NCBI GenBank assembly: GCA_031180825.1
Contig: JAPSLM010000010.1
Span: 62,001 to 126,000 of the forward strand
Length of the DNA: 64,000 nt
Origin: Paenibacillus sp.
GTDB lineage: Bacteria; Bacillota; Bacilli; Paenibacillales; NBRC-103111
Direction of reading: 5' to 3'
Each line of letters begins with the position of its first letter. Positions within the stretch are counted from its first letter, which is position 1. The translations under genes and the position numbers were made by a program. Shown one piece after another: positions 16,946 through 27,125 of the stretch. The notes under the pieces are model-generated. The model was not told the origin of the DNA. It did not search any database and saw only the letters and a list, made by a program, of their open reading frames with translations.

Positions 16946-17932
16946 TTACCTTTCGACAAATGGGAAGAGCAGCTTTTGATTTTCCGGATCATACATGTTT
17001 TCCTTGGTGACGACCGTCGAATCGATGTTGTCGCGCGGGTTCGCTTGTTTGCCGTCGATGAGCTCCACGGCCGCCTTCACGCCCGAATATCCGAGGTTAA
17101 AAGGCTTCTGGACCAGCGTGGCGTGCAGCGTGCCTTCCTCCAGCAGCTTGATCTCGTAGATCGAAGCGCCGAAGCCGACAAGCTTGACCGAGGCGCTTTT
17201 GTTCAGCTCCTTGATCGCCTTGGCGGCTCCCAAGGTTGCCGTCTCGTTCAAGCAGATCATGCCGTTGATCTCCGGGTGGTCGGCCAACAGCTGCTTGGTC
17301 ACTTGATAGGCCCGTTCCTCCTGATTCGCGGCATACCGCGTGCCGACGACAACCGCTGCCGGATCGGCGGCGAGCGCCTCCCGAATGCCGGTCCCCCGGT
17401 CCGTGGCGGTGGGCGAGCCGCTCTTGTCGCTCAGGATCGCGACGGCAGGCCGGCCGTTGGTCATTGAGGCTAACGCCCGCCCGGCTTTTTTGCCTGCGTC
17501 CAGATTGTTGCTGGCGATAAAGCTGTCGCCGGGATTGCCGTTCAACGGCGAATCGATGACGACCAGCTTGATGCCGGCCTTGCGGACTTTCTCCGCCGCA
17601 GGAACGAGCAGGTCGTCGTCGGCGGGAGCCAGCACGATCGCCTGGGGCTTCTCCGCAATCGCCTGTTCCACCAGCCCGATCTGCTCCTGCACGTCGGTTT
17701 CCTGCAAGGGGCCGCGAATGTCCGCCTTCGCCTGAAACTCTTTGGCCGCCGTCTTCGCCCCGGCCCGGACCGTCTGCCAAAATTCCGTGCGGATATCGTT
17801 GCTCTTCATAATGACGATGATGCTCTTGTCCTTGCCGCTGTCGGTCCGGACGGATTGGAGCAGGATAGCGGTATAGGCGCCCAAGGCCAAAAGAGGCACC
17901 AGCATCCACACGATTTTTTTCTGCGTTTGCAT
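16946..17932 (-). CDS. Membrane-anchored RbsB/XylF-type sugar-binding protein, likely sensor partner
   Basis: A 328-residue periplasmic-binding-protein type I domain (Peripla_BP_4: motifs IIVIMKSND, AIVLAPADDD, VVIDSPLN, ICLNETATLGAAKAI). Instead of a lipobox it has one uncleaved hydrophobic N-terminal segment (about 8-26), so it should stay anchored in the membrane. It lies between a YesM kinase gene (14 bp upstream) and CUT1 genes, not with an RbsA/RbsC-type transporter. This matches the XylFII-LytS-YesN three-component sensors of clostridia, in which such a protein binds sugar and activates the kinase. The role is inferred from context and the missing lipobox. AAAGGAG precedes the start. 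Confidence 0.88.
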   Translation of the reverse strand: MQTQKKIVWMLVPLLALGAYTAILLQSVRTDSGKDKSIIVIMKSNDIRTEFWQTVRAGAKTAAKEFQAKADIRGPLQETDVQEQIGLVEQAIAEKPQAIVLAPADDDLLVPAAEKVRKAGIKLVVIDSPLNGNPGDSFIASNNLDAGKKAGRALASMTNGRPAVAILSDKSGSPTATDRGTGIREALAADPAAVVVGTRYAANQEERAYQVTKQLLADHPEINGMICLNETATLGAAKAIKELNKSASVKLVGFGASIYEIKLLEEGTLHATLVQKPFNLGYSGVKAAVELIDGKQANPRDNIDSTVVTKENMYDPENQKLLFPFVER

Positions 17933-17946
17933 CGGCTGCTCCTTTC

Positions 17947-19719
17947 CTACTCGTTTTTCGGGAGCGTCAGCGTGACCCGGGTGCCTTTCTCCGGCTCGCT
18001 TTGGAAGCTCACGCCGTAGCCCGTCCCAAAATAAAGCTGAATCCGTTCGTGTACGTTGGCGATGCCTACGCCCTTGCCCTGCTCCCCCGTCTTCGGCACC
18101 AGAATATGCCGCAGCTGCTCCGGCGTCATACCGAGCCCGTTATCCTCGACGGTGAACACGATCTTGCCGTCCTTCTCCCCGCCCGTGATGGTAATGAGCC
18201 CGCACTCCGGTTTGTTTTTGATCCCGTGGTAGATGGCGTTTTCGACGAAGGGCTGGAGCAAAATTTTGATCGTTTTGCAGGCCATAATGTCTTGGGAGAC
18301 GTCGATCCGGTAATCCAGCTTTTCCTTGTACCTCATCTTCTGGATCAGCAGATAGCTGCGGATATGCTCGATTTCGATGAAGACGGGCACGAGCTCGTCG
18401 CTCTTGTTGATGCTGGCGCGGAACAGCTTGGCGAGCGCGGAGGTCATAAGCACGACTTCCTCATGCTTCTTGCCCTCGGCCATCCAGATGATCGAATCGA
18501 GCGTATTGTACAGAAAGTGCGGGTTGATCTGCGCCTGAAGCACTTTGAGCTCGCTTTTCCGCTTTGTTTCTTCATTTTTGATAATTTCGCTCATCAGCTC
18601 CTTTGTGTGGCCGACCATCAGGTTGAACGTTCGTCCCAGTTGACCGATCTCGTTCTCCTGCTCGATCTCGGCGCGAATGTCGAAGTTGCCTTTTTCCACC
18701 TGCTTCATTTTCTCTTGAAGGTTCTTGATCGGCTTGGAAAACCGGTGCGAGAGCACGAACGACAGCAGCAGGGTGATCGCCAGGCCGAAGACGGCCAGCA
18801 GCAGGAACGAGCTTTGAATCGTGTGCTTGTTGGTGACGAGCTCGTCCGTATAGGCGACGCCGACGATTTTCCAGCCGAATTTCGTATCGTGGACCGAATA
18901 GATCCGCGATTCGTCCCCGTCGTACGTGACGAAGCTGTCCGTATGCATCACCTTGTCGATCAGCTCGCTCTTCAGGTTGCTGTAGATGAGCTGCTGCTGC
19001 GGGTGGTAGACGATGTTGCCGCCGCTGTCCACAATGAACACGTAGCCCCTTTTGCCGAGGTTGACTTGGCTGCAGATTTCGCTGATGACGCTCAGATTGA
19101 GATCGACAAGGAAAATGCCTTCCCCCGCGATCCCGTCGGTGCTTTTCAGCTCCCGGCTGAGGGAGACGACCCAGCGGTATTCGTTCTGGATCACATGCTG
19201 GACGTGGGAGGAGGAGACGACCGGCTTGCCGCCTTCCTGCTTTGCCTGCTTGTACCAGGGCTGCTCCTCCGGTTTCGCGTGCGGATTGAGGCTGGTGCTG
19301 CGCCGGTCCGACACGAACTTGCCGTTGTAGCCGAACACCATGATGGAGGCGATGTCTTTGCGGGTGTACAGAATCGACTGAAACATGTCCGAGATCCGTT
19401 TCTCGTATATCCGCCGGTCGGCTTCACTGATGAACACCGTGTTGGAGATAAAATATTTGACGTCTTTGTTCGTCAGGGCCAGGGTGGAGATGTTCTCCAT
19501 GTTGGTGAAGTAGGACTGGATGTTGGCGCCGACCTGCTTCATGATTTCCGAGAGGTAGGCTTGCGAATTTTTTTCCACGGCGTCGGCGGACAGCCGGTAA
19601 GAAATGAAGCTGGTGATGCCGACGGAGACGAGGATTAAGCAGGAAAAGGCCGCAGCGATGCTGGAGCGGATGCTCTTGAATTGGAACCATGGCAGCGGAG
19701 GGCGGAACATCGGCTTCAT
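17947..19719 (-). CDS. YesM-type sensor histidine kinase with Cache-like domain
   Basis: A 590-residue membrane kinase. Transmembrane helices lie at about 18-40 and 290-312 and flank a Cache-like extracellular domain (motifs IASIMVFGYNGKF and GYVFIVDSGGNIVYHP). A HAMP linker follows, then the phospho-acceptor motif QINPHFLYNTLD, the N-box QPFVENAIYHG and the ATP motif VEDNGLGM. The ATG at 19719 overlaps the regulator stop as ATGA and follows AAGGAG. An open frame upstream of it is part of the regulator region. It presumably reads the state of the anchored binding protein encoded next and passes phosphate to the AraC-type regulator. Confidence 0.93.
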   Translation of the reverse strand: MKPMFRPPLPWFQFKSIRSSIAAAFSCLILVSVGITSFISYRLSADAVEKNSQAYLSEIMKQVGANIQSYFTNMENISTLALTNKDVKYFISNTVFISEADRRIYEKRISDMFQSILYTRKDIASIMVFGYNGKFVSDRRSTSLNPHAKPEEQPWYKQAKQEGGKPVVSSSHVQHVIQNEYRWVVSLSRELKSTDGIAGEGIFLVDLNLSVISEICSQVNLGKRGYVFIVDSGGNIVYHPQQQLIYSNLKSELIDKVMHTDSFVTYDGDESRIYSVHDTKFGWKIVGVAYTDELVTNKHTIQSSFLLLAVFGLAITLLLSFVLSHRFSKPIKNLQEKMKQVEKGNFDIRAEIEQENEIGQLGRTFNLMVGHTKELMSEIIKNEETKRKSELKVLQAQINPHFLYNTLDSIIWMAEGKKHEEVVLMTSALAKLFRASINKSDELVPVFIEIEHIRSYLLIQKMRYKEKLDYRIDVSQDIMACKTIKILLQPFVENAIYHGIKNKPECGLITITGGEKDGKIVFTVEDNGLGMTPEQLRHILVPKTGEQGKGVGIANVHERIQLYFGTGYGVSFQSEPEKGTRVTLTLPKNE

Positions 19720-21338
19720 CGGCGGGACTCCTTGGCTGCATGATCCCGGTATTCCGTCGGCGTGAGGCCGGAGTGCTTCTTGAAGATCAGGCTGAAATAG
19801 TTCGGATCGGCGTAGCCGACCTTCGCCGCAATCTCGTAGGATTTGAGCGAGGTATGCAGCAGCAGCTCCTTCGCCTTGTCGAGGCGCACCCGGGTCAAAT
19901 ATTCGACGAACGTTTCGCCGAGCTGCTGCTTGAACACGGTGCTGAAATAGCTGGTGCTCATGAGCGTATGCCGGCACAGCTCCTGCAGGGAGAGCTTGTC
20001 GTTCGCGTAATGCTCGTGGATATACTCGGCGGCCCGCAGCACCTGCATATGCGTCAGGCGGTTCCGCTGCTCGGAGATATGGTTCAGCGCCAGATTTAAA
20101 ATTTGCTTCAGCCAATCTTGGATTTCATCCAGCGTCTTGAACCGGTACACGTCCGTCAGCCAATTGCGCTGGCCTTCGACCGCCCGCGGCTCGTCCGCTC
20201 CGAGCTCCCGCACCGTATTCGCCAGCGTGACGATCACCGACTGGATCTGCCAATAGCATTCTTCGATCGGCATCCGGGACGTTTTCAAATGGGCGATCAG
20301 CTGCCCGATCAAACGGTGAACGTCTGCGGTTGTGCCTGTTTTCACGGCGGAGGCCAGCAGCCGGTTCCATTCCGCGCCGTTGTCCGGGGCGGCGGGCGGC
20401 TGTCCCTCCATGTCGACGATGCCGATTACTTGGTTTTTGCCGAGCAGCAGCCGGTATTCGAGCGCGGACAAGGCGCTTTTGTAAGAGAGGGGAAGCTCCT
20501 CCAGCGAGCCGCCTACGCGTCCGACGCCCAGACTAACCGTCAATTTCAAATATTTCTCGACAAACTGCCGGATCGTTTCGGCAAGCTGGTACGCGAGCTC
20601 GTACAAAGGCATGGCCGCAAGCCCGGACACGATGGCAACGATGCGCTCCTCGCGGGTGCGAAAAGCGATTCCGTTCTCCTGGCCCACGATTTCCTCGACC
20701 ATATTGTACACGGCAAAGCGCAGCAGCTCCTGATCCTGATCGGAGGGCAGATGTCCGTCGCCGCCGAAATCGTCGATGTCGACGACCATCGCCACATAGT
20801 CGGGCAGAGGCTCGGGAAGCCCGAAATAGTGAAGCCGCTCGCGGATTTCGGCCTCTCCCATGGCGGTCGTCGCCCATCGTTCGAGAAAGCGTTCCTTCAG
20901 CAGGGGCAGACTTTGATTCAGCTGCATGTGCAGACGCGTCAAATCCTCCCGCTGGCGGGTTTCCTCGTCGAGCTCGTTCTTTACTTTCGTCAGCAATGCG
21001 CGAAGATCAGCTGCTGTAATCGGTTTCAAAATAAAGTCATAAGCTTTGAGCCGCAGCGCTTGCTGCGCATAATCGAAGTCGTCGAAGCCGGTCAGGATGA
21101 TCACCTTCACAAAAGGGTACCGGGTCCGGATCAGCCTCGTCAGCTCCAGCCCGTCCATGAACGGCATGCAAATATCCGACAGCACAAGGTCGGGTCTGAG
21201 CGGCTCCATCGCTTCCCACGCTTCCCGGCCGCTCGCATAGTCGCCCACCATCTCGAAGCCAAGCCCGTTCCAGTCGATATGCTCCTTGATGCCCTCGCGT
21301 ACGATCGCTTCGTCGTCCACAATCATAATTTTGTACAT
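19716..21338 (-). CDS. YesN-type response regulator, AraC output domain
   Basis: A 540-residue regulator. The receiver (about 1-120) has D9/D10 and phospho-acceptor D55 (VLSDICMPF). A long central region (about 170-430) follows, then a C-terminal AraC helix-turn-helix pair (YEIAAKVGYADPNYFSLIF). The ATG at 21338 begins the conserved receiver; a GTG two codons upstream is an alternative. It is the first gene of the seven-gene minus-strand operon running to 12268 and should activate the sugar uptake genes downstream or its own promoter. Confidence 0.93.
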   Translation of the reverse strand: MYKIMIVDDEAIVREGIKEHIDWNGLGFEMVGDYASGREAWEAMEPLRPDLVLSDICMPFMDGLELTRLIRTRYPFVKVIILTGFDDFDYAQQALRLKAYDFILKPITAADLRALLTKVKNELDEETRQREDLTRLHMQLNQSLPLLKERFLERWATTAMGEAEIRERLHYFGLPEPLPDYVAMVVDIDDFGGDGHLPSDQDQELLRFAVYNMVEEIVGQENGIAFRTREERIVAIVSGLAAMPLYELAYQLAETIRQFVEKYLKLTVSLGVGRVGGSLEELPLSYKSALSALEYRLLLGKNQVIGIVDMEGQPPAAPDNGAEWNRLLASAVKTGTTADVHRLIGQLIAHLKTSRMPIEECYWQIQSVIVTLANTVRELGADEPRAVEGQRNWLTDVYRFKTLDEIQDWLKQILNLALNHISEQRNRLTHMQVLRAAEYIHEHYANDKLSLQELCRHTLMSTSYFSTVFKQQLGETFVEYLTRVRLDKAKELLLHTSLKSYEIAAKVGYADPNYFSLIFKKHSGLTPTEYRDHAAKESRR

Positions 21339-21779
21339 GCGCACCCCCGCATTTCCAGCGTAACTTGTGTCATGAGTGTACTGTAAAAAGGGAATTTCAG
21401 GCAAGAGGAGGGTTCGCGCTTTTGCATTTTTTTGTAGAAACTTAACAGTTCACCGCCCGGAATTGACGGTAATCGCCAAAAAAGTCCCCTTCGGCCGTCA
21501 GGAAAGCGATTGAAAAAAAGTTCGTTTTCAGATAAGGCGGAGGTGCAGAGCAGCCAGCGTTTAGATCGGCATATTCTGATTCGCAAGGTGAGATGTAATA
21601 TTTTTTAATTTCGTGGATAAAAGACGTTTCGATCGGAGCCGGTCTCGTAGGCGGGCAGGTCATGGGGGTTTTGCTATTTTAGATGTTGTTCGCATTTACG
21701 CGATAAGAGTCGTTTTTTTGTTTTACTTCGAATTTAGTTGGCGGTCCTCGGCTTTTCAAACGAAAGGCATTCAAAGGAA
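21339..21779. other. Non-coding stretch upstream of the second sugar operon
   Basis: About 440 bp without a convincing gene, noticeably richer in A/T than its surroundings. It must hold the promoter of the minus-strand sugar operon. A TTGCCT/TACACT pair 18 bp apart on the minus strand (near 21376-21405) is the best candidate but weak. The short open frames here lack ribosome binding sites and resemblance to proteins. Confidence 0.5.
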
Positions 21780-21803
21780 ACAGCCCGAGTGTAAACGGGC
21801 TGT
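21780..21803 (-). terminator. Terminator of the frl operon
   Basis: ACAGCCCG (21780-21787) pairs perfectly with CGGGCTGT (21796-21803) around an 8-base loop, followed on the minus strand by TTTCCTTTG. It lies 37 bp past the frlR stop. Confidence 0.7.
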
Positions 21804-21839
21804 AAGGGCAGCCGAATTTTTTTGAGGAGCGGATTCGCC

Positions 21840-22568
21840 TCACTTCGCGCGATGCACGGTCAGGTTCACCTTGTTCGTCTCGCACATGAAGGTGGAGAGG
21901 TGAACCGGCCGGTCGTGCGAATCGTAGGCGATTTTGACGATGCGGAACAGATTGGCCCCGACGTCGCATTCCAGCGCTTTCGCCAGGTCCTTCGTCGCTC
22001 CGATCACATTGATAATTTTATCGTTGCTGTCGATTTCCGTTCCGTAATCTTGCTTTAAAATCTTGTACGTCGATTCGTCGCGCGCGATCTTTTTCTCCAG
22101 ATCGGGGAAGCGCGTCAGCGGGTAGTGGGCCAGATCGTAAAAAAGCGGCCGTTCGTTGACATACATCAGCCGTTCGAGCTCCAGCACCGGGCTTCCTTCC
22201 TCGATCTGCAGCCGTTCGGCCATATCCGCGGAAGCCGGAACCACTTCGCTGCGCAGCGTGCGCGAATTGGGGATCATCCCCAACTGGTGGCTGAATTCCG
22301 AGAAGCCGCTGACCGACAGCAGCTCGTTCTGGAATTTGCTCGAGGTGACGAAGGTGCCTTTGCGCTGGATGCGGGTGAGCGTGCCGTCCTTGACCAACTC
22401 CTCGATCGCTTTGCGTATCGTGATGCGGCTGACCTGATAGATCTCGCACAGCTCCGCTTCAGTCGGAATCTGCTCGTCCGGTTTGTATTTTCCTTCTTGA
22501 ATATCGTTCTTCAGCATCTGCCGGATTTGCATGTATAAGGGCTGCGCTGTCGATGGATTTAGGTTCAT
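21840..22568 (-). CDS. frlR: FrlR-like GntR/UTRA transcriptional regulator
   Basis: A 242-residue regulator with an N-terminal winged helix of the GntR family (about 8-70; PTEAELCEIYQVSRITIRKAI) and a C-terminal UTRA ligand-binding domain (about 90-235). It closes the fructoselysine operon, as frlR does in E. coli, and probably represses it, being released by a phosphorylated intermediate such as fructoselysine 6-phosphate. Its likely operator is the 26-bp element repeated before frlC and frlB. The start is uncertain: ATG at 22568 puts the protein in register with relatives, while an in-frame ATG at 22595 adds nine residues. Confidence 0.85.
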   Translation of the reverse strand: MNLNPSTAQPLYMQIRQMLKNDIQEGKYKPDEQIPTEAELCEIYQVSRITIRKAIEELVKDGTLTRIQRKGTFVTSSKFQNELLSVSGFSEFSHQLGMIPNSRTLRSEVVPASADMAERLQIEEGSPVLELERLMYVNERPLFYDLAHYPLTRFPDLEKKIARDESTYKILKQDYGTEIDSNDKIINVIGATKDLAKALECDVGANLFRIVKIAYDSHDRPVHLSTFMCETNKVNLTVHRAK

Positions 22569-22637
22569 AGCGTAAAATCGACTCCATGTCGCCAATGTTT
22601 CTTCTCATTATACATGCAACTTTGCCGCCATTTCCAG

Positions 22638-23420
22638 CTACCAGGCCCCGAAATACGTGATCGTTTGCGCCGCGGATCGCGTTCCCTGCTCCAGGCACTG
22701 CGTTAGGGGAAGTCCGTTCATGATCCCGTACAGGAAGCCGGCAATGAACGAATCGCCTGCGCCCATCGTGTCCACGACGGTAACCGCTTCCGCTTCGCGC
22801 CGGAAATAACGTTCGCCGTCGTAGGCGAGCGAGCCGTTTTCCCCCAAGGTGGCGACGGCCACCCGGGCTCCGATTGCATGCGTTTCTTTCAGGTAGCTGC
22901 GGATATAAGCGTCGTCCTGCGTATAAGAGTAGAAAGCGTAATCAACGAAGGCCGGCAGCTGCCGGGTCAAGTCGTGGTGAAGCTTGTCCGAAAAGTCGAA
23001 GGAGGTGATCAGGCCCTTCTCCTTGAACCGCGGGAAATACGGCTCCGCGTGCCCCCAGATTCCGGCATGCACCAGCGCATGCCCTTCGATAAACCGCAGA
23101 TCGGCCTCCGTCAGCCGGAAGTGCTCCATCACCCCTTCGTGATAGTCCCCGAATTGGCGGTCGCTGCCGATCAGCTCGACGTAGGTTACGGCGGTTTGGC
23201 CTTCTTGTTGATGCAGGTGGCCGACGTCGATCCCTTTGTCCCGGAGCGCCCGGCGCATTTGCCCGCCGTAGTCGTCGGTGCCGACCCAGCCGATATACGA
23301 GGCATCGGCCCCGAGCCGCTTCAAGTAGACGGCCACGTTGACCGGATTGCCGCCCGGGTAGCTTTCCTGCCTTGACAAATAGACGTCCATACAGTTATCT
23401 CCGACGGTAGCAGCTTTCAT
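22638..23420 (-). CDS. frlD: Fructoselysine 6-kinase (PfkB family)
   Basis: A 260-residue sugar kinase of the PfkB/ribokinase family, the same length as E. coli FrlD (about 261). It has the N-terminal glycine motif YPGGNPVNVA and the C-terminal signature with catalytic aspartate, DTMGAGDSFIAG (near residue 220). The predicted reaction is fructoselysine + ATP to fructoselysine 6-phosphate. The specific assignment rests on its place between frlB and frlR homologues. AGGAGG lies 11 bases before the ATG. A perfect hairpin (23450-23472) separates it from frlB. Confidence 0.88.
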   Translation of the reverse strand: MKAATVGDNCMDVYLSRQESYPGGNPVNVAVYLKRLGADASYIGWVGTDDYGGQMRRALRDKGIDVGHLHQQEGQTAVTYVELIGSDRQFGDYHEGVMEHFRLTEADLRFIEGHALVHAGIWGHAEPYFPRFKEKGLITSFDFSDKLHHDLTRQLPAFVDYAFYSYTQDDAYIRSYLKETHAIGARVAVATLGENGSLAYDGERYFRREAEAVTVVDTMGAGDSFIAGFLYGIMNGLPLTQCLEQGTRSAAQTITYFGAW

Positions 23421-23449
23421 CTTCTCATTCGCCTCCTACAGGAGCTGAA

Positions 23450-23472
23450 CCCCCTGTCCGGAAGACAGGGGG
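23450..23472 (-). terminator. Intra-operon hairpin between frlB and frlD
   Basis: CCCCCTGTC (23450-23458) and GACAGGGGG (23464-23472) form a perfect 9-bp stem with a 5-base loop, 11 bp after the frlB stop. No T-run follows, so it is more likely an mRNA-stabilising or processing element than a full terminator. Confidence 0.6.
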
Positions 23473-23483
23473 AAAGCGCCTTT

Positions 23484-24506
23484 CTAGTATTCGACGACTC
23501 CGTAGTAACGGCGGTCATCGGGGTTATGGTCTCTCGCGACGGCGAAGTAGTAGGAGAACCATTCCAGCGGCACGAACATGACCATCGGGGCCAGATCCGG
23601 ATGCAAGCCGCCGGACAATTCCTGATAATCGAATACGATGTGCTCGCCTTTGTATTTTTTCACGAAGCGCAGGGCGCGTTCCGTAATGTGGCGGGAAGCG
23701 TCGGTGCCGACCAGGAAAACGAAGGGAACGCCGGGCTCGACGATTTCCAGCGGGCCGTGACGGAACTCGCCGCTCTCGATCACGGCGCCGTGCCCCCACA
23801 TAAATTCCATATTCGTGATGACGCCTTCTTTATAAGCAAGGGACACAAGCGGTCCGGCCGCTACCGTATAGAAGCCTTTCCAACTGCTGACCGATTCCGC
23901 CAGCTTCAGCGCCTTTTCTTCGAACGAGTCGATATGGCCTGCCAGGACGCCGGGCAGCTTCGGAATGTCGGCCAAAATTTGCTCGACCTCTTGGGACGGC
24001 TCGACTTCCCGAATCCATTGCAGGGACAGGAAGTACAGGGCCAGCAGGTGGCATTCCCACATCGCATGAGCATTGTAGTCGATCACGAACTGGGCTTCCT
24101 CGCCGAGCGGATTGCCTTCCTTCTTGTTCACGACGCTGATCGTGACGGCACCGGCCTGGTTCGCTTTCCGCAGCGATTGAACCACTTCCTCCGTCGTGCC
24201 GGAATGGGAGATGACGACGACCGCCGTGGAGGAGTCAAGAGCACGGGGAGTATGGTCGACGAATTCCCAGCCGGTATACACGTTCGAGACAAGCGTGCTG
24301 TATTTGTCGATCAAATATTTGGCCGCCGCGCCGACAGCCTTGGAGCTGCCGCAGCCGACGAAGTAGACGCGTCCGATCTTTTGCTGCGCCAGCTTCTGCG
24401 CGATGCCGGCAATTTTCGGTTGTCCCTCCCGGATGAAGGTTTCAACCTCGGGGATCATGCTCGACGTTACCAGAAAATCGACTTTTGTTTTGTCCAAGTG
24501 CAGCAT
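23484..24506 (-). CDS. frlB: Fructoselysine-6-phosphate deglycase (SIS domains)
   Basis: A 340-residue protein with two sugar-isomerase (SIS) domains, identical in length to E. coli FrlB. It shares its hallmark stretches, including VDFLVT near the start, YFVGCGSS, TVAAGPL, the long conserved segment around ESGEFRHGPLEIVEPG, and the C-terminal DHNPDDRRYYG. It converts fructoselysine 6-phosphate to glucose 6-phosphate and lysine in the cytoplasm. It has its own promoter with the FrlR-type element just upstream (24533-24579) in addition to read-through from frlC-frlA. I regard this as the most securely identified gene of the operon. Confidence 0.95.
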   Translation of the reverse strand: MLHLDKTKVDFLVTSSMIPEVETFIREGQPKIAGIAQKLAQQKIGRVYFVGCGSSKAVGAAAKYLIDKYSTLVSNVYTGWEFVDHTPRALDSSTAVVVISHSGTTEEVVQSLRKANQAGAVTISVVNKKEGNPLGEEAQFVIDYNAHAMWECHLLALYFLSLQWIREVEPSQEVEQILADIPKLPGVLAGHIDSFEEKALKLAESVSSWKGFYTVAAGPLVSLAYKEGVITNMEFMWGHGAVIESGEFRHGPLEIVEPGVPFVFLVGTDASRHITERALRFVKKYKGEHIVFDYQELSGGLHPDLAPMVMFVPLEWFSYYFAVARDHNPDDRRYYGVVEY

Positions 24507-24532
24507 GGGTTCAACACGCCTCTCTTTTTTGA

Positions 24533-24579
24533 TTTATTTGTTATGTTTTGTATTATAACAAAATAGAATTAAAAATCAA
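24533..24579 (-). promoter_or_regulatory. frlB promoter with palindromic operator (26-bp element copy 1)
   Basis: On the minus strand TTGATT (24579-24574), a 16-base spacer and TATAAT (24557-24552) form a sigma-A promoter 46 bp before frlB. Overlapping the -10 box is a perfect inverted repeat, TTTGTTAT (24537-24544) with ATAACAAA (24555-24562). The stretch 24533-24558 is identical over 26 bases to 26827-26852 upstream of frlC. It is likely the FrlR operator. Confidence 0.7.
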
Positions 24580-24585
24580 TCCCAA

Positions 24586-26801
<2,216 letters not shown>

Positions 26802-26826
26802 GTGAGCGGCTCGCCTCCTGCATGGG

Positions 26827-26874
26827 TTTATTTGTTATGTTTTGTATTATAATTAAACAGTACATGAGTGGCAA
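26827..26874 (-). promoter_or_regulatory. frlC promoter with 26-bp element copy 2
   Basis: On the minus strand TTGCCA (26874-26869), a 17-base spacer and TATAAT (26851-26846) form a near-consensus sigma-A promoter. The stretch 26827-26852 is identical over 26 bases to the element before frlB. Here the right arm of the palindrome is imperfect (ATAATTAA instead of ATAACAAA). Confidence 0.75.
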
Positions 26875-26883
26875 GCGCTTTCT
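26870..26883. promoter_or_regulatory. cre-like site for CcpA over the frlC -35 box
   Basis: GGCAAGCGCTTTCT matches the idealised cre TGAAAGCGCTTTCA at 11 of 14 positions, including the AAGCGCTTT core. It overlaps the -35 box of the frlC promoter, the usual place for CcpA repression. It predicts catabolite repression of the frl operon. Confidence 0.55.
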
Positions 26884-27016
26884 TAAAATTGTTCGTTTTT
26901 CCTCGCGGACGGCTTCACGGTTTCGTCAAAAACGCACGGTCCTCGTAAACCGGCATGGAAATGGTCATACTGACATCATGGAGCGAGCCGGCGAGTAAAA
27001 AATCTCATGGATAGGA

Positions 27017-27045
27017 TTGACAGGGGCTATGCGATGATGCATAAT
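27017..27045 (+). promoter_or_regulatory. Promoter of the CDF exporter gene
   Basis: TTGACA (27017-27022), a 17-base spacer and CATAAT (27040-27045) form a strong sigma-A promoter 80 bp upstream of the CDF start codon. The interval 26802-27125 holds this promoter, the divergent frlC promoter and no gene. Confidence 0.75.
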
Positions 27046-27046
27046 A

Positions 27047-27070
27047 ATATATGAACACATGATCATATAT
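27047..27070. promoter_or_regulatory. CzrA/SmtB-type 12-2-12 operator
   Basis: TATATGAACA-CA-TGATCATATA (27048-27069, one mismatch, extended by an A/T pair on each side) is the 12-2-12 inverted repeat bound by ArsR/SmtB-family zinc or cobalt sensors. It begins right after the -10 box, where a bound repressor would block the CDF promoter. No arsR-type gene is in the window. Confidence 0.65.
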
Positions 27071-27125
27071 AAAATTTACGGTCGGAACGCGCAGCGGATC
27101 GCCCGTATCTTGGGAGGGACGACCT

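Noticed and set aside
21501-21516. cre-like sequence GGAAAGCGATTGAA upstream of the second sugar operon
   Set aside because: Three or four mismatches to the cre consensus and no promoter that it would overlap; much weaker than the site at 26870-26883.
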